A stretch of 64,000 nt of DNA, from the NCBI RefSeq assembly GCF_020179835.1, contig NZ_JAIUDA010000001.1, forward strand, positions 186,001 to 250,000, in the 5' to 3' direction. The position numbers were made by a program, and so were the translations under genes. Below are positions 17,812 through 25,597 of this stretch, piece after piece. Each line of letters begins with the position of its first letter. Positions within the stretch are counted from its first letter, which is position 1. The DNA comes from Pantoea sp. alder81 (GTDB lineage Bacteria > Pseudomonadota > Gammaproteobacteria > Enterobacterales > Enterobacteriaceae). The notes beneath the pieces were generated by a model, which was not told the origin of the DNA, did not search any database, and saw nothing but the letters and a program-made list of their open reading frames with translations.

Positions 17812-18576
17812 ATGAGAAACATCGTGCGCGCCGTCAAGGTGAACAAATATTTCGACCAGTTTCATGCGCTGAAGGATGTCAGCCTCGAAGTGAATTACGG
17901 CGAGGTGATGTGCATCCTCGGGCCATCCGGCTCCGGTAAAAGTACCTTCCTGCGCTGCATTAACCAGCTGGAGAAGATCGATCAGGGTGGCATTTGGGTC
18001 GACAACGAATTAGCGGGCTATCGCATTGCGGGCAACAAACTGCATGCGCTGAGCGATAAGCAAATTGCTCGCCAGCGTCTGCAAACCGGCATGGTGTTCC
18101 AGCGCTTTAACTTGTTCCCACATAAAACTGCGCTGGAGAACATTATCGAAGGGCCGTGTCGTGTCCTGCTGCGTCCGAAGCGTGAAGCGGCGGAAGAGGC
18201 GATGGCGCTGCTGGATCGCGTCGGCCTGGCGCACAAAGCGCACGACTATCCGCAGTCACTGTCCGGCGGGCAGCAGCAGCGTGTGGCGATTGCCCGCGCG
18301 CTGGCGATGAAACCGAAACTGATGCTGTTTGACGAACCGACTTCGGCGCTGGATCCGGAGATGGTCGGCGAAGTGCTGGCGGTAATGCGCCAGTTGGCAA
18401 AAGAGGGCACCACCATGCTGGTGGTCACTCACGAAATGGGCTTTGCCCGTGAGGTGGCGAACCAGGTGGTGTTTATGGACGAGGGACGCATTATCGAGCA
18501 GGGCGCACCAGAAGACATTCTGCTGAACCCGCAAAACCCACGGATGAAAAACTTTATTAACGCGATTCTTCTTTAA
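17812..18576 (+). CDS. Polar amino acid ABC transporter ATP-binding protein
   Basis: A 254-residue HisP/GlnQ-type ATPase: Walker [11 protein letters not shown]-loop [10 protein letters not shown], signature [15 protein letters not shown], Walker [13 protein letters not shown] and switch [11 protein letters not shown] 17812 is preceded by GGGAGAGAGA. The order permease-ATPase-binding protein within the operon gives a complete importer. Function is energising import of the substrate bound by the next gene product. Confidence 0.94.
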   Translation: MRNIVRAVKVNKYFDQFHALKDVSLEVNYGEVMCILGPSGSGKSTFLRCINQLEKIDQGGIWVDNELAGYRIAGNKLHALSDKQIARQRLQTGMVFQRFNLFPHKTALENIIEGPCRVLLRPKREAAEEAMALLDRVGLAHKAHDYPQSLSGGQQQRVAIARALAMKPKLMLFDEPTSALDPEMVGEVLAVMRQLAKEGTTMLVVTHEMGFAREVANQVVFMDEGRIIEQGAPEDILLNPQNPRMKNFINAILL

Positions 18577-18595
18577 CGTGACCGGGGTGAAAAAC

Positions 18596-19417
18596 ATGAA
18601 AAAACTGTTATTGAGTGCCATCAGTGCCGCGCTGTTACTGCAATCTACTGCCTGGGCGGATATCGCCGTACCAGCGGCTATTAAAGAAAAAGGCCTGACC
18701 GTGGCGATCATGCCGAACTATCCGCCAATGGATTTTAAAGATCCGGCCACTAACCAGCTCACCGGTGTGGATTACGATCTCGGCCAGGCGATTGCGGCCA
18801 AGCTGGGCGTGAAGATCAACTGGCAGGAGATCGCCTTTGAGCAGATGGTGAACGCGGTGGTGACCAAGCGCGTCGATCTGGTGATGTCCGGCATGACCGA
18901 CACCAAAGAGCGCCAGAAGGTGGTTAACTTTATCGATTACTTCAAAACCGGTCCGCAGTTCTACACCCAGGCCGCGCGCAGCGACATCAACAGTGCGATG
19001 GATCTGTGCGGCAAGAAAGTCGGCACCAGCCGTCGTACCACCTTCCCGGTAGAGATTGCCAACTGGTCTAAAGCGCACTGCGAAGCCGCCGGTAAGCCAG
19101 CCATCATCGTCGTTGGCGCCGAAGGTACGGCGGATGCACGCACCCAGCTGCGTCAGAACCGTCTGGATGGCGTAGTGCAGGGGAGCGAAACGCTGCCGTA
19201 CATCATGGATCTTGAGAAAGGTAAATATAAGCCGCTCGATAAAGCGTTCTCCTTCCAGTACACCGGCATGGCGATTGGTAAAGATGCAGGCGAGCTGACT
19301 ACAGCGGTGCAGGCGGCGATTGACGCGATGATTGCTGATGGTAGCTACCAAAAGATCCTCGCGAAATGGGGCCTGGCTGACAATGGCGTGACCCAGGCGA
19401 CCGTTAACCAGGGCTAA
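18596..19417 (+). CDS. Periplasmic amino-acid-type binding protein of the argH-like operon
   Basis: A 273-residue family 3 solute-binding protein with a signal peptide (MKKLLLSAISAALLLQSTAWA, 21 residues counted as SP). The mature part shows the PMDFKD...GVDYDLG motif and the MSGMTDTKERQKVVNFIDYF segment typical of lysine/arginine/ornithine/polar amino acid binders. One cysteine pair (in DLCGKK and AHCEAA) may form a disulfide. ATG 18596 is preferred to GTG 18578 because the signal peptide starts there and GGGG lies upstream. Substrate specificity is not readable by eye; the context argues for an acidic, N-substituted amino acid. Confidence 0.92.
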   Translation: MKKLLLSAISAALLLQSTAWADIAVPAAIKEKGLTVAIMPNYPPMDFKDPATNQLTGVDYDLGQAIAAKLGVKINWQEIAFEQMVNAVVTKRVDLVMSGMTDTKERQKVVNFIDYFKTGPQFYTQAARSDINSAMDLCGKKVGTSRRTTFPVEIANWSKAHCEAAGKPAIIVVGAEGTADARTQLRQNRLDGVVQGSETLPYIMDLEKGKYKPLDKAFSFQYTGMAIGKDAGELTTAVQAAIDAMIADGSYQKILAKWGLADNGVTQATVNQG

Positions 19418-19429
19418 AGGAGCATAGCG

Positions 19430-20275
19430 ATGCAACAACCGGGCGCAGTGCGCTGGCCGCAGGGTAAACGCGGCTGTATGGCGCTGGCGTTTGACCTCGA
19501 TGGTCCCACCGGCGATGCCATGTTGAATGGCAGCCTGTGGTCAACGCCAGAATATTTCACCTTTGGTGCGTATGGGCCGTACCGTGCGCTCGGGCGATTG
19601 CTCGACCTGTTGCGCGCTTTCCAGATCCCCGCCACGTTTTTTGTGCCTGCGTGGGTGGTGGAACAGTGGCCGCAGCAGTGTCAGGCGATTATCGAACAGG
19701 GCCACGAAGTGGCCTATCACGGCTATCGTCACGAATCTTTCTGGGCGATTCCGCCGGATGAACAGCGTGCCGTGATGGCGAAATCCGCTGAAATCTTTAA
19801 ACAGCATTTGGGCATCACCGCCTGCGGTTTCCGCACGCCGTCAGGTGACTGGCATGCCGAGACGCCACAAATTCTGCGTGATGCTGGGGTGATTTATTCC
19901 AGCAGCATGCGCGGCGACGATCGTCCCTACAGTATTCCGGTGGCCGGTCACACGCCGCTGGTGGAGATCCCCGGCAAGTGGGAGATGGACGATTACGCTT
20001 CGCTGGCCTACACGCGGCAGCCTGACTTCCCGAAAGGCGGCGATCGTATCGCCAGCTATGCGCACACGCGGGATAACTGGCAGCGCGAATTCGATGGCGC
20101 GATGAATGAAGGCCTGTGCCTGACCACGCTGTTCCACCCGAAAATTTCCGGCCAGCCGGGCCGCATCCTGTTGCTGGAGCAATTGTTTGAACATATGACG
20201 GCGCGTGATGACGTGTGGTTTGCGCGCTGTGATGCGGTGGCGCAGTGGTATCTGCAGGAGCAGCAACATGACTGA
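19430..20275 (+). CDS. NodB-fold polysaccharide deacetylase-family hydrolase (first copy)
   Basis: A 281-residue protein without a signal peptide, so cytoplasmic. NodB-type motifs are present: FDLDGPTGD (motif 1, catalytic and metal aspartates, about residues 22-30), AYHGYRHE (motif 2, two metal histidines), and FRTPSGDW (motif 3). Cytoplasmic members of this superfamily include PuuE-type allantoinase and cyclic imide hydrolase, which open amide or imide bonds rather than deacetylating polysaccharide. Its place between an amino acid importer and an MmgE/PrpD gene favours that kind of role. GGAG lies before ATG 19430. The stop overlaps the second copy by 8 bp. Confidence 0.85.
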   Translation: MQQPGAVRWPQGKRGCMALAFDLDGPTGDAMLNGSLWSTPEYFTFGAYGPYRALGRLLDLLRAFQIPATFFVPAWVVEQWPQQCQAIIEQGHEVAYHGYRHESFWAIPPDEQRAVMAKSAEIFKQHLGITACGFRTPSGDWHAETPQILRDAGVIYSSSMRGDDRPYSIPVAGHTPLVEIPGKWEMDDYASLAYTRQPDFPKGGDRIASYAHTRDNWQREFDGAMNEGLCLTTLFHPKISGQPGRILLLEQLFEHMTARDDVWFARCDAVAQWYLQEQQHD

Positions 20276-21155
20276 ATCTTCCCGCTGGCCGCTGGGCTTC
20301 CAGTCGGCCGCCGTTTTGACCATCGATTTCAACGATATCCACGGCATTTTGACCCAGGCACCTGCCGTCGCCGGGCGCGATAAAACCCTGTCGGTATGGC
20401 GCTATGGCACCCTGCGCGGCGTGGATCGCTTGCTGGCGTTGCTGGCAGAAAAACAGTTAAAAGCCAGCTGGTGCTTACCGGCGATTGTGGCGCAAGAGCA
20501 GCCGGAACTGATTAAACGCATCGTGGCCGACGGCCATGAAATCGCCTGTAGCGGCGAGCGTCATGAAGACTTCTCGGCCCTGTCGCTGGAGCAGCAGATC
20601 GGCAGCGTGACGCGCGGCTGTGAACAGCTGGCGCAGTTTACCGGCAAACCGATTCAGGGTTTCCGCTCCCCAGCAGGGCAGTGGAAACCGGGTCTGGCGG
20701 ACGCACTGGTGGAGCAGGGTATTCGCTGGTCATCCAGCTGGCGCGGCGACGATCTGCCGTACTTCCATCCCGGCACGCGGCTGGTGGAACTGCCGATGCA
20801 TTACACCCTGGAAGATGAACCCTATTTTGCCTTTAACCTGAGTCCGGCCATTCCGCCAGGACAGTCGCGGATTGCGCCTTATGCCGAAACGCTGGCAAAC
20901 ATGGCGCAGGATTTCCACGGCTTCCATCGCTTTGGCTTGTGCTATCTGCTGCGCCTGCATCCGGAAATCATCGGCACCGCCGGGCGTATCGGCTTGCTGC
21001 GTGAACTGATCGACACGCTGCAGCAGCACAACGTGTGGATCGCCACGGCTGAGCAGGTGGCGGTGCATTGGCAAACGCAGCCGGACAACGATTTTTCCCA
21101 TCCGGCGGAAGTGTTTACTCGCATCACGGGAGGAGCGCATGGCCTCGACGCTTGA
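20268..21155 (+). CDS. NodB-fold hydrolase (second copy) with altered metal site
   Basis: A 295-residue cytoplasmic protein related to the preceding one. It keeps motif 3 (FRSPAGQW) and acidic residues in motif 1 (TIDFNDIHG). In motif 2 the first metal-binding histidine is replaced: SGERHE here against HGYRHE in the first copy. The two may therefore form a heteromeric enzyme with one catalytic and one structural subunit, or the second may use different metal geometry. The start ATG lies inside the 3' end of the first copy and the end overlaps the MmgE/PrpD start by 17 bp, which points to tight translational coupling. Confidence 0.8.
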   Translation: MTESSRWPLGFQSAAVLTIDFNDIHGILTQAPAVAGRDKTLSVWRYGTLRGVDRLLALLAEKQLKASWCLPAIVAQEQPELIKRIVADGHEIACSGERHEDFSALSLEQQIGSVTRGCEQLAQFTGKPIQGFRSPAGQWKPGLADALVEQGIRWSSSWRGDDLPYFHPGTRLVELPMHYTLEDEPYFAFNLSPAIPPGQSRIAPYAETLANMAQDFHGFHRFGLCYLLRLHPEIIGTAGRIGLLRELIDTLQQHNVWIATAEQVAVHWQTQPDNDFSHPAEVFTRITGGAHGLDA

Positions 21156-22500
21156 TCAACTGGCGGCATTTATCGCCGACACAGGTTTTGAAAAGCTGCC
21201 TGACGCGTTGGTCGAACAGGCAAAACGCCATCTGCTGGATACGCTCGGGGCTTCACTGGCGGGTAGCGACAGCCCAATCTGGCGCGAGTGCCTGACGCTG
21301 GTGCTGGCAGAAGGCGGACGTGAACAAGCGCAAGTGTGGGGCAGCACACAGCAGGTCAATCCGCGTCAGGCGGCATGGCTCAATGGCGTGGCCGCGCACA
21401 TGTATGAGCTGGATGATACCGGCGGCTGCGACCACTCGGGTGCGGTGGTCATTCCTGCCATTCTGGCGGCACTGCCTTTGGCGACACAGCCGGTTGACGG
21501 CCGGGCGCTGCTGGTGGCAATGGTGATCGGTTATGAGGTCGGACGCCGGGTGCTGGAAGCCTGCGGCGGCTACTCTGCCCACAACGGTGCAGGCTGGCAC
21601 TCCACCGCCAGCTGCGGCGTGTTTGGTGCCGCCGCCGCCGTGTGTTCATTGCTGCAACTGGATCGCGCTCAGTGCGCGTCGGCCATGGGCATTGCCGCCA
21701 GTTTTAGCGGTGGGCTGTGGGGCTTTATTCACGACGGCTCACACACCAAGAAGCTGCATGCGGCGCGTGCGGCTGAGGGTGGCGTGCAGGCAGCCTTGTT
21801 GGCGCAGCGCGGTATCAACGGACCTTCAGCGATCTTTGAAGCGAAGTGGGGCGGATTCCTGCAAACCCTGGCCGCTGAGACGCAGCAACCTGCAGCTTTG
21901 ACTGCTGATCTTGGCGCGGTGTGGAAACTGGCACGCTGTTCGATCAAGCCGTATGCCGCTTGTCGTGGGACGCATTCGGCGATTGATGCACTGGGTTTAC
22001 TGCTGAAAGAACACCCGGTGCGTGTCGAGCAGATTGAACGTATCGTGGTAGGGCTGAATCCGTTCCTGCTGGAGATGTGCGGCGGACGTGAGTTGCAGAG
22101 CCTGGCAAGTGCGCAAATGAGCCTGCCGTATGCGCTGGCGGCGCGTGCGCTGTACGGTTCCGCCGAGCTGGCCAGCTACGATGATGCCAAACGTCTGCAT
22201 CCAAATGTGGAAGCCTTTATGGCGCGGATTGAGCTGGTGATTGATGAGCAGCAGGGCCGTGACGACGAGCCGTGGGTGCGGATTGAGACCCAGCAGGGCG
22301 AGCAGTGGCAGCAGCATGTGCCGGTGCCGTCGGGTGCGCCGGCTAATCCGCTGAGCCTTGAAGCGCTGCTGGCTAAATACCGTAGCTTAGCGGGGCGCGT
22401 GTTGCCGGTTGAGCAGGTTGAACAGCTGGAAGCGATCTGCATGGAGCTGGATGACGTCGCGGATGTGCAGGAAGTGGTGGCGTTGCTGGCTCGTGCATAG
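21139..22500 (+). CDS. MmgE/PrpD-family protein
   Basis: A 453-residue protein with the MmgE/PrpD pattern: all-helical N-terminal domain with HLLDTLGASLAGS, then GVAAHMYELDDT and DHSGAVVIPAILA, and a smaller C-terminal domain after about residue 270. Known activities in this family are 2-methylcitrate dehydratase, cis-aconitate decarboxylase and iminodisuccinate epimerase. Methylcitrate-cycle genes (prpB, prpC) are absent, while an argininosuccinate-lyase-like enzyme is in the same operon, so the epimerase role fits best. Ribosome binding site GGGAGGAG precedes ATG 21139. It is the last gene of the operon; no clear terminator hairpin follows before the repeat region. Confidence 0.85.
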   Translation: MASTLDQLAAFIADTGFEKLPDALVEQAKRHLLDTLGASLAGSDSPIWRECLTLVLAEGGREQAQVWGSTQQVNPRQAAWLNGVAAHMYELDDTGGCDHSGAVVIPAILAALPLATQPVDGRALLVAMVIGYEVGRRVLEACGGYSAHNGAGWHSTASCGVFGAAAAVCSLLQLDRAQCASAMGIAASFSGGLWGFIHDGSHTKKLHAARAAEGGVQAALLAQRGINGPSAIFEAKWGGFLQTLAAETQQPAALTADLGAVWKLARCSIKPYAACRGTHSAIDALGLLLKEHPVRVEQIERIVVGLNPFLLEMCGGRELQSLASAQMSLPYALAARALYGSAELASYDDAKRLHPNVEAFMARIELVIDEQQGRDDEPWVRIETQQGEQWQQHVPVPSGAPANPLSLEALLAKYRSLAGRVLPVEQVEQLEAICMELDDVADVQEVVALLARA

Positions 22501-22650
22501 GGTTCGGGTGCGGTATTTCGCACCTGAATTTGTAGGAAATATTGAGGCTGGCTGATGCAGTTGCATGCTCGTAGATTAATTCACAGCTGAAGTGGTAGTT
22601 CGCAGGTAATGATGTTGTTGTCCGCAGGTGGTGATGCAGGTGATAACGCA

Positions 22651-22843
22651 GGCTGGGGGCGCTTTGGCGCTGGCGTCCTCGCGCCGCTGACGCGGTACCC
22701 TCACTTCGTTCGTCTGCCTTACGGAACGGCGGGGGATGGCACATCCCTGTGCCGCCCCGCCTTCCGCCCGCGTCCAGCGGGCTATCCTGGCAGACTCACT
22801 CTGCTCGGCGCTGCGGATTGCCTGCGCCAAATCGCCCCCAGCC
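22651..22843 (-). repeat. Beta element, 193 bp, with 11-bp terminal inverted repeats
   Basis: The element begins GGCTGGGGGCG (22651-22661) and ends CGCCCCCAGCC (22833-22843), a perfect 11-bp terminal inverted repeat. A nearly identical element of the same length lies in the opposite orientation at 45221-45413. It contains internal palindromes (GGCACA TCCC TGTGCC) and no credible gene. Size and structure resemble a miniature inverted-repeat element, but no transposase partner is known from this window. Confidence 0.8.
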
Positions 22844-22971
22844 TGCTCATTAACCATTGTGCTTGCTGTTAAATGCAGCCTGGTTTTAGTCCATAGCGGG
22901 CATGTTGATCCAGATCTTACAGCCGGCTGATCAGCTGAAGTGAATGCTGTTGAAAAGGGCACAATATTTGA

Positions 22972-23047
22972 GGCCGTAGCACCTTTGATGCTGCAAGGGC
23001 TATGCGCATCGCCGAGGCTTTCACGTTGGGCCGGGTGATCCACACAG
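22972..23047 (+). repeat. Truncated alpha element, part of a 145-bp tandem duplication
   Basis: From GGCCGTAGCACC at 22972 this copy follows the first third of the alpha element and then diverges after about CACACAGGGA. The sequence upstream (from about 22905) is also repeated 145 bp further on (from about 23050), so the left flank and the alpha start are duplicated in tandem. Confidence 0.7.
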
Positions 23048-23116
23048 GGATGACCCAAATTTTACAGTCTGCTGATGAGCTGAAGTGAATGCTATTGAAA
23101 GGGGCACAATATTTGA

Positions 23117-23323
23117 GGCCGTAGCACCGCTGATGCTGCAAGGGCTATCCGCAGCGCTGAGGCTTTTACGTTGGGCCAGGAGATCCACGCAGGGATGCGT
23201 GGATCAGTTCGGGGCCGACCAGGGATGGTCGATCCCCGAACGATCCGTAGGCACGACGTGGAAGCCGAGGGCACCGCGTCAGCGGCGCGAGGACTGCCCG
23301 GCAGCAGCAGTGGTGTTACGGCC
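23117..23323 (+). repeat. Alpha element, 207 bp, with about 23-bp terminal inverted repeats
   Basis: The left end GGCCGTAGCACC... and the right end ...GGTGTTACGGCC are imperfect inverted repeats over about 23 bp. A copy of equal length in inverse orientation lies at 44966-45172, with about six differences over 215 bp by eye. Internal hairpins are strong: GATCCACGC/GCGTGGATC at 23182-23205 and a nested stem of TTCGGGG/CCCCGAA around GACCA/TGGTC at 23208-23240. The core GAGGGCACCGCGTCAGCGG is shared with the beta elements. No credible gene. Confidence 0.8.
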
Positions 23324-23434
23324 CGCACCCAGCACAGGACTCAGCCCCCAGCCCCCAAACTAAACACACCTACACTTTTCGTTCTCACTCCGCATAAGTA
23401 CTCGTCTCATCCTGCTCAAGCACTTAGCTCAGAT

Positions 23435-24520
23435 TTAAACCCGATCAGCCAACCCTTCAATCCGCTGCATTGCCGCCAGCAGACGGGCTTCGGTCACGGC
23501 AACAGACATATTTTCCATATCCGGCGCGTGCACGGATTCACGAACAATCAGCGCCAGCTCGGCATCATCCAACTCGGCAATCTCACGCAGCGTCAATGGC
23601 ACACCGCAATCACGTGCCAGACGAATCTCATCCAGCACCTCTTCATCGCTGCGATCTTCCAGCGCCAGCAGGCACAGATTACCGAAGCCCACCAACAGGC
23701 CATGACCAAACTCACGCGTCTTATCGCAGAAGGTAAAACCTTCATAAATCGCATGTGAAGCCGCCGCGTGGGCACCGTTGCTCATCAGCGAAGTCAAGCC
23801 CGCCCAGGTAAAGATCGCATCCAGCACCTGATCCAAAGAGGCGCTGCTCTCACCGCGCAGCACCGCTTCATAGGCCGCGGGGCCATGTTCCGCGATCACG
23901 CCATAGCAAATCTGGCTATGCGCCAGCGATGACAACGCATTGCCTTCGCGCGCCGGATGGCGGACGCTCACCGCGCGGAACTCATACCATTTCGCCAGGG
24001 TATCGCCCAGACCAGCCGCCAGCCAGCGTGCAGGGGCTTTCGCCAACAGCTCACTGTCGATGATCACTGCAGCGGGTGCCTGTGGCAGCGGGAAAATATC
24101 GAAGAAATTACCGTTATCGTCGTAGCGAATGGTCAATGGCGTCACCGCCGAACAGGTAGCGGCAATGGTCGGGATGGTGATAAACGGCAAGCCCAACTGC
24201 GCGCCCACGGCTTTCACGGTATCCAGCGATTTACCGCCGCCGACACCGATAATCATGTCTGCTTGCAGTTCGGTAGCGATCGCCGCCAGACGGTTAATCT
24301 GATTGATTGACGTCTCACCGCCAAACCACTCCTGCGCCAGCAGCGTCACGTTGGCAGCCAGCAGCTGGGCGCGCACCTGCGCCTCCACTGACTGCAGCGC
24401 CTGATGGCCGCCGATCAGCAGGGCGCGTTTGCCCAGCCCGGCGCAAATCTCGCCCAGTTGATTGATCACACCCGCGCCGCGCAGCACACGCGCCGGAAAC
24501 ACCAAATTTTGTTGTGTCAT
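23435..24520 (-). CDS. Iron-type alcohol dehydrogenase superfamily enzyme, HcxA/GldA-like
   Basis: A 361-residue dehydrogenase of the glycerol dehydrogenase / hydroxycarboxylate dehydrogenase group. It has the NAD-binding GGGKSLDT (about residues 93-100), the loop PTIAATCSAVTPL, GLGDTLAKWYE with the metal aspartate, and histidines in AHAAASHA and EFGHGLL as metal ligands. The closest recalled relative is E. coli HcxA (YbdH), which reduces 2-oxoacids. ATG 24520 is chosen by GAAGAAAG and by overlap with the upstream ureohydrolase stop (ATGA). The pair probably handles successive steps on one nitrogen compound. The exact substrate is unknown. Confidence 0.85.
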   Translation of the reverse strand: MTQQNLVFPARVLRGAGVINQLGEICAGLGKRALLIGGHQALQSVEAQVRAQLLAANVTLLAQEWFGGETSINQINRLAAIATELQADMIIGVGGGKSLDTVKAVGAQLGLPFITIPTIAATCSAVTPLTIRYDDNGNFFDIFPLPQAPAAVIIDSELLAKAPARWLAAGLGDTLAKWYEFRAVSVRHPAREGNALSSLAHSQICYGVIAEHGPAAYEAVLRGESSASLDQVLDAIFTWAGLTSLMSNGAHAAASHAIYEGFTFCDKTREFGHGLLVGFGNLCLLALEDRSDEEVLDEIRLARDCGVPLTLREIAELDDAELALIVRESVHAPDMENMSVAVTEARLLAAMQRIEGLADRV

Positions 24521-25476
24521 GCTTTCTTCTCTGTGTATCGGACGCCGGGCAAAACGCACAGCATCTCATAAAGGATATTGGCCGCCAGCTGGGAGGTCAT
24601 GCCGCTGATATCGTACGGCGGTGACACTTCGACCAGATCGCCACCGACCAGATTGAGTCCGCGACAGCCGCGCACAATCTCCAGCCCCTGCATCGAGGTC
24701 AGCCCGCCCACTTCTGGCGTGCCGGTGCCGGGCGCCCATGCAGGATCGAAACTGTCGATGTCATAGCTGAGATACACCGGGCCGTCACCGATGCGCGCAC
24801 GCACCTCAGCCATCAGTGGGGCCATGGATCGATACCAGCACTGTTCGGCAGGCACCAGATGGAAGCCTTGATCGACACCCCACTGAAAATCATCGGCGGC
24901 GTAGCCTTGAGCACGCTGGCCAATCTGCACCACGCGCTGACAGTCAAGCAGACCTTCTTCCACCGCACGGCGGAACGTGGTGCCGTGGGCAATCTTCTCG
25001 CCAAACATCTCATCGTTGGTATCGGTATGCGCGTCAATATGGATCAAGCCCATCGGCCCGTGCTTCTTCGCCAGCGCGCGCAAAATCGGCAGTGTCAGCG
25101 TGTGATCGCCGCCGAGGGTTAAAGGGATAATCGGCCAATTATTCAGCTCGGTATAATAGTTTTCGATGATGTCGACCGACTTCAGCAGACTGTAGGTATT
25201 GATGGGCACATCGCCAAGATCGCCGACGCGCAACGATTCAAAAGGGGCCGCGCCGGTCGCCATGTTGTACGGGCGAATCATCACCGAATCGGCGCGAATG
25301 GCACGTGGGCCATAGCGCGTGCCGCTGCGCTGCGACGTGCCGATATCCAGTGGAATGCCAACGAAAGCGACATCAAGATCGGCAGGCGATTCGGCAGCGG
25401 GCAAACGCATCATGGTGCCACGGCCGGCAAAACGGGGCATCTCGTTGCCGCCCTGCGGCTGAGGAAAATCGGTCAT
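24517..25476 (-). CDS. Agmatinase-family ureohydrolase (guanidino-acid hydrolase-like)
   Basis: A 319-residue ureohydrolase with the binuclear manganese motifs: GGDHTLT, HIDAHTDTND and SYDIDSFDPAWAPGTGTP. These enzymes split a guanidino group to urea and an amine; members include agmatinase, guanidinobutyrase and guanidinopropionase. The local LysR gene and dehydrogenase partner argue for a catabolic guanidino acid enzyme rather than the biosynthetic speB next to speA. AAGGAG precedes ATG 25476; about 26 extra in-frame residues upstream are not protein-like. It is divergent from the LysR gene at 25598. Confidence 0.88.
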   Translation of the reverse strand: MTDFPQPQGGNEMPRFAGRGTMMRLPAAESPADLDVAFVGIPLDIGTSQRSGTRYGPRAIRADSVMIRPYNMATGAAPFESLRVGDLGDVPINTYSLLKSVDIIENYYTELNNWPIIPLTLGGDHTLTLPILRALAKKHGPMGLIHIDAHTDTNDEMFGEKIAHGTTFRRAVEEGLLDCQRVVQIGQRAQGYAADDFQWGVDQGFHLVPAEQCWYRSMAPLMAEVRARIGDGPVYLSYDIDSFDPAWAPGTGTPEVGGLTSMQGLEIVRGCRGLNLVGGDLVEVSPPYDISGMTSQLAANILYEMLCVLPGVRYTEKKA

Positions 25477-25597
25477 CACGAACTCCTTCGGCTGGGTGAA
25501 GCTCATCATGGCCTGTGGGAGTCGCGGGAAAAATCCTTGACAGCAAATAATCACTTCATAGATTGGTTAACTTTAGTCAGTAATCACTGAAGGAAAT

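Noticed and set aside
18635..19438. 267-codon minus-strand frame opposite the binding-protein gene
   Set aside because: Antisense shadow of a well-supported periplasmic binding protein.
22576..23758. Several overlapping frames of 80-195 codons in the repeat region
   Set aside because: They share peptides such as EGTASAARG only because they cross the repeated alpha/beta cores; no frame has a supported start or recognisable domain.
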